Positions 1 through 8,628 are shown, numbered from the stretch's first letter. The stretch: DNA of 64,000 bases from CAZYVU01 sp964651435 (GCA_964651435.1 CAZYVU010000009.1:1-64000), one strand, 5' to 3'. Numbers and translations: made by a program. The notes: generated by a model not told the origin, from the letters alone.

Positions 1-46
1 TCAGGGGGAGGAAGAGGAAGATGAAGGGGTAGGAGTTGAAGAGCAT
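1..46 (-). CDS. MBOAT family O-acyltransferase, N-terminal fragment cut by the window edge
   Basis: Only the first 15 codons are in the window. They read MLFNSYPFIFLFLPL, the characteristic opening of AlgI/DltB-like membrane-bound O-acyltransferases, which usually begin MLFNS followed by a run of F, I and L in the first membrane helix. The ATG is at 46-44, one base after the TAA stop of the upstream amidohydrolase (48-50), so the two genes are probably co-transcribed. No strong ribosome binding site is visible, which fits translational coupling. Family members acylate polysaccharides or cell-wall polymers at the inner membrane. The call rests on a short but distinctive match; the body of the gene lies left of the window. 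Confidence 0.6.
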   Translation of the reverse strand, partial: MLFNSYPFIFLFLPL

Positions 47-47
47 G

Positions 48-887
48 TTAGGGAAGGTCCAGAATTCGCCTGGCGTTTCCCCCCAGTATCTTCTCCTTGG
101 CCTCCCGGCTGAGAGGCAATCTACCCACGCGGTCCACGAGACCTTTCACATCGGCCATGCCCGGCCAGTCACTGCCGAACAGAAAACGGTCCTGATATTT
201 TTCCATTTGAGGAAAGATGTCGGGCAGCTTCCTCACCGGCATACCCGCTATGCCGATGTGAACATTGGCGTGCCTGGTCATGAGCCATGCGGCCCGGTCG
301 TACCAGAAAGGCCTGCCGCCGTGTTCCATGATAATGGTCAGCCGTGGAAACTCCTCAGCCACATCGTCAAGAAGGAGTGGGTCGGCGTACTTTACCCGCG
401 ATCCCCTGAAAATGGATGTACCCGTATGAAACATTACGGGGACCCCCCTGGACTGTATGTAGTCGTAAAAGGGGAAAAGCGCGCGGTCATTGGGATAGAA
501 GTGCTGATAGGAGGGGAGAAGCTTGAACCCCTTCATCCCTCTGTCCTCCAGGGCAGCCCTGGCCTGCTCGTCAAAGGGTGCGTCGCTGTAGAGGCACAGG
601 GAACCGAACGGAATAAGCTCGGCGTGATCCCGGCAGAACTCGGCGATGAACTCATTCGTCACTACGCCCGATGTTTTGGGGGCGTATTCGGCCAACAATA
701 CGCCTCGGTCCACACCTTGAGAGCGCAGGAAGAGCAGTACGTCCTCAGGACCTATTTCGTGCCTGAACCGCTCCCAGTAGAGCGGATTGTTCTGCCTGAA
801 AAATTCCAGTACCCATGGGGTCCACTGGCTTGTGGTTCCTACGTGGACGTGAAAATCGACAACTAAATCAGCGGGCCTGCCTGAAAT
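48..887 (-). CDS. Amidohydrolase-2 family TIM-barrel metal hydrolase (likely AUU start)
   Basis: Metal-dependent hydrolase or decarboxylase of the amidohydrolase_2 (PF04909) type. Visible ligands are the N-terminal HVH pair at 851-843 (residues 13 and 15), HTG, MEHGG and FGSDWPG near the C-terminus. The first conventional start, GTG at 713, would remove the HxH strand and leave only 221 residues, so it cannot be the true start of an active enzyme. The frame stays open upstream to a TGA near 925. In that interval the only plausible initiation site is ATT at 887-885, preceded by AGGAGGGG (899-892) and by a promoter at 926-954. This gives 279 residues, normal for the family. Substrate unknown. 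Next gene downstream is an MBOAT acyltransferase. Confidence 0.75.
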   Translation of the reverse strand: MSGRPADLVVDFHVHVGTTSQWTPWVLEFFRQNNPLYWERFRHEIGPEDVLLFLRSQGVDRGVLLAEYAPKTSGVVTNEFIAEFCRDHAELIPFGSLCLYSDAPFDEQARAALEDRGMKGFKLLPSYQHFYPNDRALFPFYDYIQSRGVPVMFHTGTSIFRGSRVKYADPLLLDDVAEEFPRLTIIMEHGGRPFWYDRAAWLMTRHANVHIGIAGMPVRKLPDIFPQMEKYQDRFLFGSDWPGMADVKGLVDRVGRLPLSREAKEKILGGNARRILDLP

Positions 888-925
888 GTTTCCCCTCCTC
901 GCCCTGTCAAGGGCCTTACGTTTTC

Positions 926-954
926 ACTATATCTCACGGCTGTTGATGAATCAA
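926..954 (-). promoter_or_regulatory. Promoter for the amidohydrolase gene
   Basis: On the minus strand TTGATT (954-949) is followed by a 17-base spacer and TATAGT (931-926). The predicted transcript starts near 919, giving a leader of about 32 bases that contains the AGGAGGGG ribosome binding site at 899-892. This supports translation beginning around 887. Of the gap between the amidohydrolase and sucD (888-1069), nothing else is recognisable. Confidence 0.55.
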
Positions 955-1069
955 GGTGTTACGGTATTATGGGCATCGACGGGGGCCCTCTTCGATCCAG
1001 CCGCTGCAGGCCTCTTCGGCCGTCGCCGCCGCTTCGGGCCCTGTCAAAAGCACAGCAGGAAAGGCCGGC

Positions 1070-1951
1070 TCAGGCCTGCCCCCGCTTTAGAACTTCTGCC
1101 ACCGTTTCTCCGATCGTGGCAGGGCTCGGAACGACCGTCACCCCCGCCTCTTTGAGCGTGCGTATCTTTGTAGCCGCATCCCCTACCCCGCCTGAAACAA
1201 TGGCCCCGGCATGACCCATCCGCCTGCCGGGAGGAGCGGTAATGCCGGCTATGAAGGCAACCACGGGCTTGGTCATGTGATCCCTGTAGAATCTGGCCGC
1301 CTCTTCCTCGGCCTGCCCCCCGATCTCACCGATAAGGACAACGGCCTCTGTGCCCGCGTCGCCCTCAAACATGCGAAGCAGATCCAAGTATTTAAGTCCG
1401 ATGATGGGATCGCCGCCGATACCCACACAGGTGGACTGCCCTATCCCCAGCTTCGTCAACTGGTCTACCACCTCATAGGTCAGCGTGCCGCTCCTCGAAA
1501 TGATCCCCACGGAACCTTCCCTGTGAATGTAGCCCGCCATGACCCCTATTTTGCAGGCGCCCGGAGAGATGATGCCGGGCGTGTTGGGACCGATGAGCTT
1601 CGCATCCGTCCCTGCCATAAACTGCTTAACGGCAATCATGTCCAGCGTGGGGATCCCCTCGGTCAGGCAAACGACGACGTCAATGTCCGCGTCGGCCGCC
1701 TCCATCACGGCGTCTGCCGCAAAGGGAGGGGGAACGAAGATGGCCGACGCGTTGGCGCCCGTGGCCGCCACAGCATCCCGCACGGTGTTAAACACGGGTA
1801 TACCCTCGTGAAGTTGTCCGCCCTTGCCGGGAGTCACACCGGCAACGACCTTTGTGCCATATTCCACCATCTGCTTCGTGTGAAAGGCCCCTTCGTTGCC
1901 CGTGATGCCTTGAACCACCACTCTTGTCTCCGCACCAACGAGTATGCTCAT
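1070..1951 (-). CDS. sucD: Succinyl-CoA synthetase, alpha subunit
   Basis: Forms succinyl-CoA from succinate, CoA and ATP/GTP, or the reverse, with SucC. The 293-residue length is standard. The N-terminal CoA-binding Rossmann domain contains GITGNEG and VTPGKGG; LIGPNTPG and SRSGTLTYE follow; the phosphohistidine is in GRRMGHAGAI near residue 250. ATG at 1951 overlaps the sucC stop by four bases (ATGA), so translation is coupled. It is the last gene of the korDABC-sucCD operon, which places it next to 2-oxoglutarate:ferredoxin oxidoreductase. Either oxidative or reductive TCA flux is possible from sequence alone. Confidence 0.96.
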   Translation of the reverse strand: MSILVGAETRVVVQGITGNEGAFHTKQMVEYGTKVVAGVTPGKGGQLHEGIPVFNTVRDAVAATGANASAIFVPPPFAADAVMEAADADIDVVVCLTEGIPTLDMIAVKQFMAGTDAKLIGPNTPGIISPGACKIGVMAGYIHREGSVGIISRSGTLTYEVVDQLTKLGIGQSTCVGIGGDPIIGLKYLDLLRMFEGDAGTEAVVLIGEIGGQAEEEAARFYRDHMTKPVVAFIAGITAPPGRRMGHAGAIVSGGVGDAATKIRTLKEAGVTVVPSPATIGETVAEVLKRGQA

Positions 1952-3114
1952 TGCCGGCCCAGCGCCCCCATCACCTTCGCCGCCGCATCGGCCATACCCG
2001 TTGCCACCGTGAACGCGAGGCCTGATTCGGCGAGGATGCGTCGGCCCTCCTCTACATTCGTCCCCTCCAGGCGTATAACCATGGGCAGATCAATCTCCAA
2101 ATCGCGGGCTGCCTCGACGACCCCCCGGGCCAGCGTGTCGCACCGCAGGATGCCGCCGAAAATATTTATGAAAATCACCATGACGTCGCTATCGGAAAGG
2201 AGTATCTTCAGCCCCTCGCTGACCATCTTGGCCGTCGCACCACCGCCCACATCAAGAAAATTGGCAGGAGAGGCACCGGCAAGCTTGATGAGATCCATCG
2301 TTGCCATGGCGAGACCGGCGCCGTTCACCATGCAGCCCACGTTCCCCTGGAGCTTTATGTAGTTCAGATTGTGCCGGGACGCTTCCACCTCGAGACTGTT
2401 TTCCTGAGCCTCGTCCCGTAGGCCTCTAAGGTCGCCGTGGCGGAAAAGCGCGTTGTCATCTATGGTAATCTTTGCATCGAGGGCCACCAGGCCCTTGCCC
2501 TTTGCCGCAATCAGAGGGTTTATCTCCACCAAAACACAGTCCTGCTCTACAAAAAGCCGGTACAACTGCCGGATAATCGCGCCGGCCTGCCGGGCCGTTG
2601 AGGAGTCAAAACCCAACCAATACGCAATCCGTTGAGCCTGAAAGGGCCGCAATCCGACGGCCGGGTGGATTCGCTCTTTCAGCACCTTGCCGGGCGCCTG
2701 CCGGGCAACGCTCTCTATCTCCATACCCCCTTCGGCGCTTGCGAGCACCACGGCACACTCCTTGGGCCTGTCTATGGTAATTCCCAGGTAAATTTGCCGC
2801 TCCGCCTCCAGGGTCTCCTCCACCAGAAGGCTGTTCACGGGCTTGCCTTCGCTGCCCGTTTGGGGGGTTATAAGGACCTTTCCGAGCATTTCCGCGGCAG
2901 TATCCCTGATCTGCTCGAGACCAGGGACCATTTTGATGCCTCCGCCTTTGCCCCTACCACCGGCGTGAATCTGCGCCTTCAACACATAGGGGCCCACACC
3001 GGTCTTCGCCGCTGCCTCAAGGGCTTCGTCTGCAGTACGGGCTACGGCACCGGCCGGTACAGAAATGGAGTACCTTTTGAAGAATTCTTTTGCCTGATAC
3101 TCATGTATCTTCAT
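1948..3114 (-). CDS. sucC: Succinyl-CoA synthetase, beta subunit (ADP/GDP-forming)
   Basis: ATP-grasp subunit that binds nucleotide and succinate; partner of SucD. The start MKIHEYQAKEFF is canonical, as are AGGRGKGGGIK in the ATP-grasp domain, the metal-binding EINPL and DAKI, and NIFGGILRCDTLA in the C-terminal flavodoxin-like domain. The length of 388 is exactly typical. It overlaps korC by 14 bases upstream and sucD by four bases downstream, so the operon is tightly packed. Cytoplasmic. Confidence 0.96.
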   Translation of the reverse strand: MKIHEYQAKEFFKRYSISVPAGAVARTADEALEAAAKTGVGPYVLKAQIHAGGRGKGGGIKMVPGLEQIRDTAAEMLGKVLITPQTGSEGKPVNSLLVEETLEAERQIYLGITIDRPKECAVVLASAEGGMEIESVARQAPGKVLKERIHPAVGLRPFQAQRIAYWLGFDSSTARQAGAIIRQLYRLFVEQDCVLVEINPLIAAKGKGLVALDAKITIDDNALFRHGDLRGLRDEAQENSLEVEASRHNLNYIKLQGNVGCMVNGAGLAMATMDLIKLAGASPANFLDVGGGATAKMVSEGLKILLSDSDVMVIFINIFGGILRCDTLARGVVEAARDLEIDLPMVIRLEGTNVEEGRRILAESGLAFTVATGMADAAAKVMGALGRQ

Positions 3115-3688
3115 CAGGCAGTTCTATCAAGGAGTTGGATTGCAGGGCTTTTTCGGCCTTTAGGGCCGCATTCATGCCGGCCCTCAACGCCTCTTTGTTC
3201 AGCTTTTCAGTTCCCTTCGGAACCCGGGTGAGTACAGCCTGTTCGACAGCCCTTGCCGAGACAACGGGAAAAAGCTTGGTGATTGCGCCAAGGGCGACTA
3301 TGTTGGCCACCATTTCTCTCTTGAACTTTTCGCGGGCTATACGGGTAAAGGGAATCTGATACGCCTTGGCCAAGGGAACCTGGGTCACAAAGGTCGAGTC
3401 CACGACAAGGATGCCCTGGGGCTTCAGATCCATATAGTAGTCGTCGCAGGACTTCTGGTTCATCGCCAGCAGCACGTCAAGCCTCATGGCCTTGGGGTAA
3501 TCGATTTCCGAGTCGCTGATCACCACCTCTGCCTTGCTTGATCCACCCCGCGCCTCGGGCCCGTAGCTCTGCGTCTGTGCCGCCCATTTGTTGTCGTATA
3601 TTGCGGCAGCCTCGGCAAGAATAATGCCTATAAGGATCAATCCCTGGCCGCCTGAACCACTTAGGCGTATATCATAGCGATACGACAT
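3101..3688 (-). CDS. korC: 2-oxoglutarate:ferredoxin oxidoreductase, gamma subunit
   Basis: Gamma subunit of a four-subunit 2-oxoacid:ferredoxin oxidoreductase. Signature features are the N-terminal SGSGGQGLI loop, SYGPEARGG, and NQKS in the middle of this 195-residue protein. In the KOR family this subunit completes the CoA-binding interface. It starts two bases after the korB stop and overlaps sucC. The neighbouring succinyl-CoA synthetase makes 2-oxoglutarate the likely substrate instead of pyruvate or a branched-chain oxoacid. Confidence 0.9.
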   Translation of the reverse strand: MSYRYDIRLSGSGGQGLILIGIILAEAAAIYDNKWAAQTQSYGPEARGGSSKAEVVISDSEIDYPKAMRLDVLLAMNQKSCDDYYMDLKPQGILVVDSTFVTQVPLAKAYQIPFTRIAREKFKREMVANIVALGAITKLFPVVSARAVEQAVLTRVPKGTEKLNKEALRAGMNAALKAEKALQSNSLIELPDEDT

Positions 3689-3690
3689 GG

Positions 3691-4527
3691 CTATACCTTA
3701 TCTATGCCCTTTGCCCTGCTGCGGATCTTCTCATACTCGTCCTGGAAAACGGGCAACTCCCTGTCCACCAAAACGCCCATGAGAAACTTGTCCTTCAGCT
3801 CTTCCGGCTTCATCCCCGCCGCCTTCTCGACCGTAACGGCGTGATCCCTCTGCCATTCCATCATCTGGACGGCAGAGCCCATGCGGTTAATGCGACCGAA
3901 CTGGGTGTGGCAATGAGCAACAACCTCGACGACCGAGAATCCCGTCTTCAGAAATGCCTTCTCCATGAGGCTATCAAGAAGTCTCGCATGGAAGACCGTT
4001 CCCCTGCCCACGAACGATGCACCGGCCGTCACTGCCAGTTCAGAAATCTGGAAGGCCTGCTCGACATTGGAATAAACCGTCGTCGTTGATTTCATGCCAT
4101 AAGGGGTCGTCGGCGAGTACTGGCCTCCCGTCATGCCGTACACCTGGTTGTTCAGAATTATGGCCGAGATATCGATGTTCCTTCGCGCCGCGTGGATAAA
4201 GTGGTTACCGCCGATAGCCACTGCGTCTCCATCGCCCATGATGACGATGACCTTGAGGCTGGGGTTGGCCAGCTTGACGCCGGTGGCAAAGGTCAGGGCC
4301 CGCCCGTGCGTCGTGTGCAGCGTGTTGAAATCGACGTACACAGGCAACCTTCCCGTGCAGCCGATGCCCGAGACAAGTACAATCTCGTCCTTTGTATAAC
4401 CGGTCCGGTCTATTGCCCTCACCAGGGCACCCAGCATGATGCCGATCCCGCACCCGGGACACCACACATGGGGGAATTTCTTGTCATGACGGAGGTATTT
4501 GTGGATGAGCTTCGTGATCTCAGCCAT
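3691..4527 (-). CDS. korB: 2-oxoglutarate:ferredoxin oxidoreductase, beta (TPP-binding) subunit
   Basis: Thiamine-diphosphate subunit. The N-terminus contains WCPGCGIG, the family's cysteine/TPP motif, and the TPP-Mg site is GDGDAVAIGGNHF, followed by NNQVYGMTGGQ. ATG at 4527 was chosen because it follows an AGGAGGTAGC site inside the end of korA and gives the canonical MAEITK start and 278 residues; the open frame extends a further 67 codons upstream but that stretch is out-of-frame korA sequence. Its ATG shares one base with the korA TGA stop. Confidence 0.93.
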   Translation of the reverse strand: MAEITKLIHKYLRHDKKFPHVWCPGCGIGIMLGALVRAIDRTGYTKDEIVLVSGIGCTGRLPVYVDFNTLHTTHGRALTFATGVKLANPSLKVIVIMGDGDAVAIGGNHFIHAARRNIDISAIILNNQVYGMTGGQYSPTTPYGMKSTTTVYSNVEQAFQISELAVTAGASFVGRGTVFHARLLDSLMEKAFLKTGFSVVEVVAHCHTQFGRINRMGSAVQMMEWQRDHAVTVEKAAGMKPEELKDKFLMGVLVDRELPVFQDEYEKIRSRAKGIDKV

Positions 4528-5666
4528 CAGGCTACCTCCTTGATCTTTGCAAGGATATCCTGCGGGGTAATGATCGTCCCGTCGACCTTGTTGATGGTGA
4601 AAATCTTGGCCGGTCCCCTGTTGACCCTCTTCACTTCCCGGGAAATCTGACCCATGTTCATCTCGGGGACAATGATGATCTTTGATGTCTGAAGTACCCG
4701 CTCGACAGAGTTTCTCATAAACGGCCATATCGTCATCATCTTCAGAGAGCCCACCTTGAGCCCCCGTTCGCGGGCATCGATGGCCGCCCTCTTTGCCGAC
4801 CTGGCAACACAGCCATAGGCGATTATGGCAATCTCTGCATCATCGGTAAGAAAGGCCTCTTCGAGCTGGAAATCGGAAAAGTTCTGGCTAATCTTTCGAA
4901 ACAGCCGGCGGATAAATGGGTCGGCCTCATCCGGCCTATTGGTAGGGAACCCCCTGATGTCATGGGTAAGGCCCGTGACGTGATACCGGTATCCCTCACC
5001 AAAGTTGGCCATGGCGGGTACACCGCGCGGCGTATCCTCATAGGGGATGTACCACTCGGGAGGCACCGTCGGCTTAACGCGGTTAAAGACCTCTAAGCCC
5101 TCTTCGTCGAGGCTGATCTTCTCACGCATGTGAGCGACCACTTCGTCGATAAGCAACAAAACAGGAATGCGATATTTTTCCGAATAGTTAAAGGCCTTGA
5201 TGGTCAGCTCGAAACACTCCCGCACCGTGGAAGGACAGAGGGAAACGGCAGGATGGTCCCCATGGGTACCCCATCTCGCCTGCATAACGTCGCTCTGCGA
5301 TGGCGAGGTGGGCATACCGGTGCTGGGTCCCGCCCGCATACAATCCACAACCACGCAAGGCACCTCGGCGATGACACCAAACCCGAGATTTTCCTGCATA
5401 AGCGACAGCCCCGGCCCACTTGTGGCCGTCATGGCCTTCGCGCCGGCCAGCGACGCGCCAATGACGGCACCGATGCTGGCTATCTCATCCTCCATCTGGA
5501 TGAACGTACCGCCCACTTGGGGAAGCCGTACCGACAACTGTTCTGATATCTCCGTCGCCGGCGTTATGGGATAGCCGGCAAAGAAGCTGCAGCCGGCTTT
5601 CAGTGCCCCCTCAACAACGGCCTCATTGCCCTGGAGCAGCTTCTCTGTTTTCTCCCTCTTCTTCAC
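4527..5666 (-). CDS. korA: 2-oxoglutarate:ferredoxin oxidoreductase, alpha subunit
   Basis: Pyrimidine-binding and domain-II subunit of the KOR complex. Key segments are GYPITPATEI, the EDEIA glutamate region, TSGPGLSLM and GPSTGMPT near the middle. GTG at 5666 gives about 379 residues and places the conserved GNEAVVEGAL at the N-terminus; an upstream start in the same frame would sit inside korD sequence. It overlaps the ferredoxin gene korD by about 44 bases. The gamma domain is separate (korC), the four-gene arrangement of anaerobic bacteria and archaea. Confidence 0.92.
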   Translation of the reverse strand: MKKREKTEKLLQGNEAVVEGALKAGCSFFAGYPITPATEISEQLSVRLPQVGGTFIQMEDEIASIGAVIGASLAGAKAMTATSGPGLSLMQENLGFGVIAEVPCVVVDCMRAGPSTGMPTSPSQSDVMQARWGTHGDHPAVSLCPSTVRECFELTIKAFNYSEKYRIPVLLLIDEVVAHMREKISLDEEGLEVFNRVKPTVPPEWYIPYEDTPRGVPAMANFGEGYRYHVTGLTHDIRGFPTNRPDEADPFIRRLFRKISQNFSDFQLEEAFLTDDAEIAIIAYGCVARSAKRAAIDARERGLKVGSLKMMTIWPFMRNSVERVLQTSKIIIVPEMNMGQISREVKRVNRGPAKIFTINKVDGTIITPQDILAKIKEVA

Positions 5667-5904
5667 CGTGCTTAGCCCTCTTGCGGTCCTTCTTCTGTTC
5701 CACCGTAATGGCAAAATCGGGGCACCGTATTTCGCACCACCCGCAGTTTATGCACTTGTTGATATCCTTCACGAAGGGATATCCCGAATCGTCACGGCCC
5801 AACACCCCGGTCGGGCAGAAATGGGCACAGATTCCGCAGGCCTTGCACCAGGCCCTGAAGATATCGATATGCGGGACCGCTTTTTGCCTTTTTTCCTCTA
5901 CCAT
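5623..5904 (-). CDS. korD: 2x[4Fe-4S] ferredoxin-like delta subunit of the KOR complex
   Basis: Small iron-sulfur subunit that passes electrons from the TPP site to ferredoxin. Two cluster motifs are visible: CKACGICAHFCPTG and CINCGWCEIRCP, each CxxCxxC...CP. The C-terminal tail is highly charged (KKDRKRAKHGEEEGE). ATG at 5904 was chosen over an in-frame ATG at 5937 because the promoter at 5925-5953 would start transcription near 5918, downstream of the 5937 codon. First gene of korDABC-sucCD. Confidence 0.92.
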   Translation of the reverse strand: MVEEKRQKAVPHIDIFRAWCKACGICAHFCPTGVLGRDDSGYPFVKDINKCINCGWCEIRCPDFAITVEQKKDRKRAKHGEEEGENREAAPGQ

Positions 5905-5924
5905 AATTGACCGGACGTTAAAAA

Positions 5925-5953
5925 AAGGTATGCCCATTGGGCCATGTTGTCAA
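5925..5953 (-). promoter_or_regulatory. Promoter of the korDABC-sucCD operon
   Basis: On the minus strand a perfect TTGACA (5953-5948), a 17-base spacer and TACCTT (5930-5925). The predicted transcript starts near 5918, about 14 bases before the korD ATG. The element lies in the 100-base gap between korD and dtd. Confidence 0.55.
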
Positions 5954-6005
5954 GTATTTTTCGGCGCCACGGTGCTTCCGGCGTCTTTTTTGGGCAAGCT
6001 GTGCG

Positions 6006-6446
6006 CTAAGACTTCGAATCTATTATGAGCGTTACCGGACCATCATTGACAAGGCGAACCTTCATGGATGCTTGGAATGTGCCTGTTTCCACCTTATGAA
6101 CACGCTTTCTCGCCCAGGCTACGAACTCATCGAAGAGCGTCTTTGCAGATGCCGGTTCCATAGCACCGGAGAAAGACGGACGCCGGCCCCTGGAACAGTC
6201 TCCGTAAAGGGTAAATTGAGACACGATAAGGAGGTCGCCCCCTACGTCCAGGAGGGATCTGTCGAATTTACCCCCGCTCTCAAAGACGCGCAAATTGACT
6301 ATCTTTTCGACAAGCCATTCAGCATCCTTCACGGTGTCACCCGCGGCTATGCCGAGGAGAACGAGAAGGCCGCCGCCCGTCTGTCCGACCGTTATGCCGT
6401 CGACGTCAACAGAGGCCTCCGATACGCGTTGGATGACCGCTCTCAT
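6006..6446 (-). CDS. dtd: D-aminoacyl-tRNA deacylase
   Basis: Removes D-amino acids (and glycine) mischarged on tRNA. The two active-site segments of the DTD fold are present: SQFTLYGD near residue 80 and NDGPVT near the C-terminus, in which the cross-subunit cis Gly-Pro motif lies. MRAVIQRV is the typical start and 146 residues the typical length. It lies 45 bases after the EF-G-like gene on the same strand and probably shares its transcript. Cytoplasmic homodimer. Confidence 0.95.
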   Translation of the reverse strand: MRAVIQRVSEASVDVDGITVGQTGGGLLVLLGIAAGDTVKDAEWLVEKIVNLRVFESGGKFDRSLLDVGGDLLIVSQFTLYGDCSRGRRPSFSGAMEPASAKTLFDEFVAWARKRVHKVETGTFQASMKVRLVNDGPVTLIIDSKS

Positions 6447-6491
6447 ACCGTCACCGCACAGGGCCGCAATGCCGGCAACGGCCCGGCAGGC

Positions 6492-8585
6492 CTACTTCTC
6501 CTGCTCCCTTTCCTTGCGCGCCGCCTCAGTGATCTTTTCGGCGATCTGGCCCGGTACCTCTTCGTAGTGAGAGAATTCGACGGTAAAGGTGCCTCTCCCG
6601 CCCGTCATGGACCGCAGGTCCGGGGCGTACTTGAGCACTTCGGCCATGGGAACCGTGGCCTTCACCACCTGATTATTTCCCTTCGACTCCACGCCCGCAA
6701 TCTTGCCCCGCCGGGAGTTGAGGTCGCCCATAATGTCACCCATGTTCTCGTCGGGGACGATGACCTCAATCTTCATGATCGGTTCAAGCAGGGCAGGCTT
6801 GCACGCCTCCAGGCCCTTCTTGAATCCCATCGATGCCGCAATCTTGAAGGCCATTTCCGATGAATCGACATCGTGGTAAGAACCATCGTAAAGGATGACC
6901 TTGAAGTCTGTAACCGGGTAGCCCGCAAGTATACCCTGGTTCATGGCCTCCACGATGCCCTTCTCGACCGCCGGTATGTACTGCCGCGGGATGGCACCGC
7001 CGACAATCTTATCGACAAATTCAAACCCGGCACCCCTGGGCAGCGGAGCCAGCTCGAGCCACGTGTCGCCGTACTGCCCCTTGCCTCCCGACTGCTTCTT
7101 GTATTTTCCCTGGACCTTTGTGGTCCCCCTGATGGTTTCCTTGTAAGGCACCTTTGGTTCTTTCAGCTCCACCTCGACACCGAACTTCCGCTTCATCTTC
7201 TCCACAAGCACTTCAATATGGACCTGGCCCATGCCCGACAGGATAAACTCCTTCGTCTGCTCGTCCCTGGCATAGCGTATCGTCTGGTCTTCCTCAATGA
7301 GCCTTGCCAGCGACGTGTTCAGCTTGTCCTCGTCACCCTTGGCCTTGGGCTGCAGAGAGAAGGATATGAGCGGAGGCGGCAGCGTAACGGACTCATACTG
7401 AATGGGCGCCTTTTCGTCGCAGAGCGTGTGGCCGGTGGCCGCTTCCTTCAGTTTCGCAACCACGGCGATGTCTCCGGCAGAGGCAAAGCCGGCCGGCTTC
7501 TGCTTCTTGCCGACAAGGGAGAAGATCTGGCCGATCCTCTCCTTCTCGTCCTTGTTTGCGTCGAGGACCGTCATATCGGGGTGGAGTTCGCCGGAGTACA
7601 TCTTGAAGAGCGTCAGCTTACCGGCGAAAGGGTCCGTGATTGACTTAAAGATATAGGCGCTGAAGGGCTCGGCGGGCGACATGGATCTCGTCGTCTGCAC
7701 GTTCGACCGCGGGTCGATTCCCATCGTCTCCGGCTTGAATGTGGGAGGCGGAAAGAAGCGGGCTATGGCGTCGAGAAGCGGATTGACCCCTATATTCTTC
7801 GAGGCGGCTCCGCACATAAGGGGGACCAGCTTTCTGCCCCATATACCCTCCCTTAGGCAGCGCTCAATCTCCTCGTCCTTCACTTCCTCACCGTTTAGAT
7901 AACGCTCCATGATCTCGTCATCGACCTCAATCGCCGTTTCCACAAGCTTCTCACGGTACTTTGCCGCATCAGCCTGAAACTCGGCAGGGATGTCGGAAAG
8001 CTCGAATGAACCCGAAACGTCTTCCTTATAGCGAAGGGCTTTCATGGTAAACAGGTCGATGACGCCCTTGAAGGCCTCTTCCTTGCCCATAGGGAGCTGG
8101 ATCACCACAATGTTTCTGTCTGTAAAGCTCTTCCCTATGTCATCAATGGTCCGTTCAAAATCCGCCCGCTCCCTGTCCATCTTGTTGACAAAAATTGCCG
8201 ACGGGATATCAAACTCCTTTGCGTAGCCCCAGACCTTTTCTGTTCCCACTTTGACCCCGGAGACAGCACTCACCACAATAATCGCACCGTCCACCACCTT
8301 CATGCAAAGCTTGGCGTCGGAGATGAAGTTGTCGTCCCCCGGTGTGTCGATAAAGTTAATCTTGTTCTTACCCCACTCAAAGCAGGCAAGGGACGATGAA
8401 ATGGTAGCCTTCCGGTCCACCTCCTCAGGTTCATAATCCATAAGGGATGTGCCGTCATCCACGCGACCCAGCCTGGTATTCTCTCCCGCAAGAAAAAGCA
8501 TGGCCTCGACAATCGAGGTCTTACCCTCTCCGCCATGCGAAAAGATACCAACGTTCCGTATTGCGTCCACCTCGTATTTCTTCAT
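6492..8585 (-). CDS. fusA: Elongation factor G paralogue with altered G3 motif
   Basis: Five-domain translational GTPase, 697 residues as in EF-G. The P-loop is SHGGEGKTS (residues 16-24), the NKMD base-specificity motif is near residue 135, and domains III-V contain the usual conserved blocks (for example GMGQVHIEVL). The G3 motif reads DTPGDDNF at residues 80-87 where canonical EF-G has DTPGHVDF, so Asp replaces the catalytic His. Related EF-G-II proteins carry Tyr there. This is probably a secondary EF-G, with the main one in a str operon elsewhere (inference). AAGGAG precedes ATG 8585. Role could be translocation, recycling or a stress function. Confidence 0.85.
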   Translation of the reverse strand: MKKYEVDAIRNVGIFSHGGEGKTSIVEAMLFLAGENTRLGRVDDGTSLMDYEPEEVDRKATISSSLACFEWGKNKINFIDTPGDDNFISDAKLCMKVVDGAIIVVSAVSGVKVGTEKVWGYAKEFDIPSAIFVNKMDRERADFERTIDDIGKSFTDRNIVVIQLPMGKEEAFKGVIDLFTMKALRYKEDVSGSFELSDIPAEFQADAAKYREKLVETAIEVDDEIMERYLNGEEVKDEEIERCLREGIWGRKLVPLMCGAASKNIGVNPLLDAIARFFPPPTFKPETMGIDPRSNVQTTRSMSPAEPFSAYIFKSITDPFAGKLTLFKMYSGELHPDMTVLDANKDEKERIGQIFSLVGKKQKPAGFASAGDIAVVAKLKEAATGHTLCDEKAPIQYESVTLPPPLISFSLQPKAKGDEDKLNTSLARLIEEDQTIRYARDEQTKEFILSGMGQVHIEVLVEKMKRKFGVEVELKEPKVPYKETIRGTTKVQGKYKKQSGGKGQYGDTWLELAPLPRGAGFEFVDKIVGGAIPRQYIPAVEKGIVEAMNQGILAGYPVTDFKVILYDGSYHDVDSSEMAFKIAASMGFKKGLEACKPALLEPIMKIEVIVPDENMGDIMGDLNSRRGKIAGVESKGNNQVVKATVPMAEVLKYAPDLRSMTGGRGTFTVEFSHYEEVPGQIAEKITEAARKEREQEK

Positions 8586-8628
8586 GGAAACTCCTTATTG
8601 TAGGGTGTTCGGAGAATAAAGTGTGTGA

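Noticed and set aside
36..866. 276-residue plus-strand open frame at the left end
   Set aside because: It lies antisense to the amidohydrolase, whose metal ligands are clearly coded on the minus strand; the plus-strand peptide matches no family.
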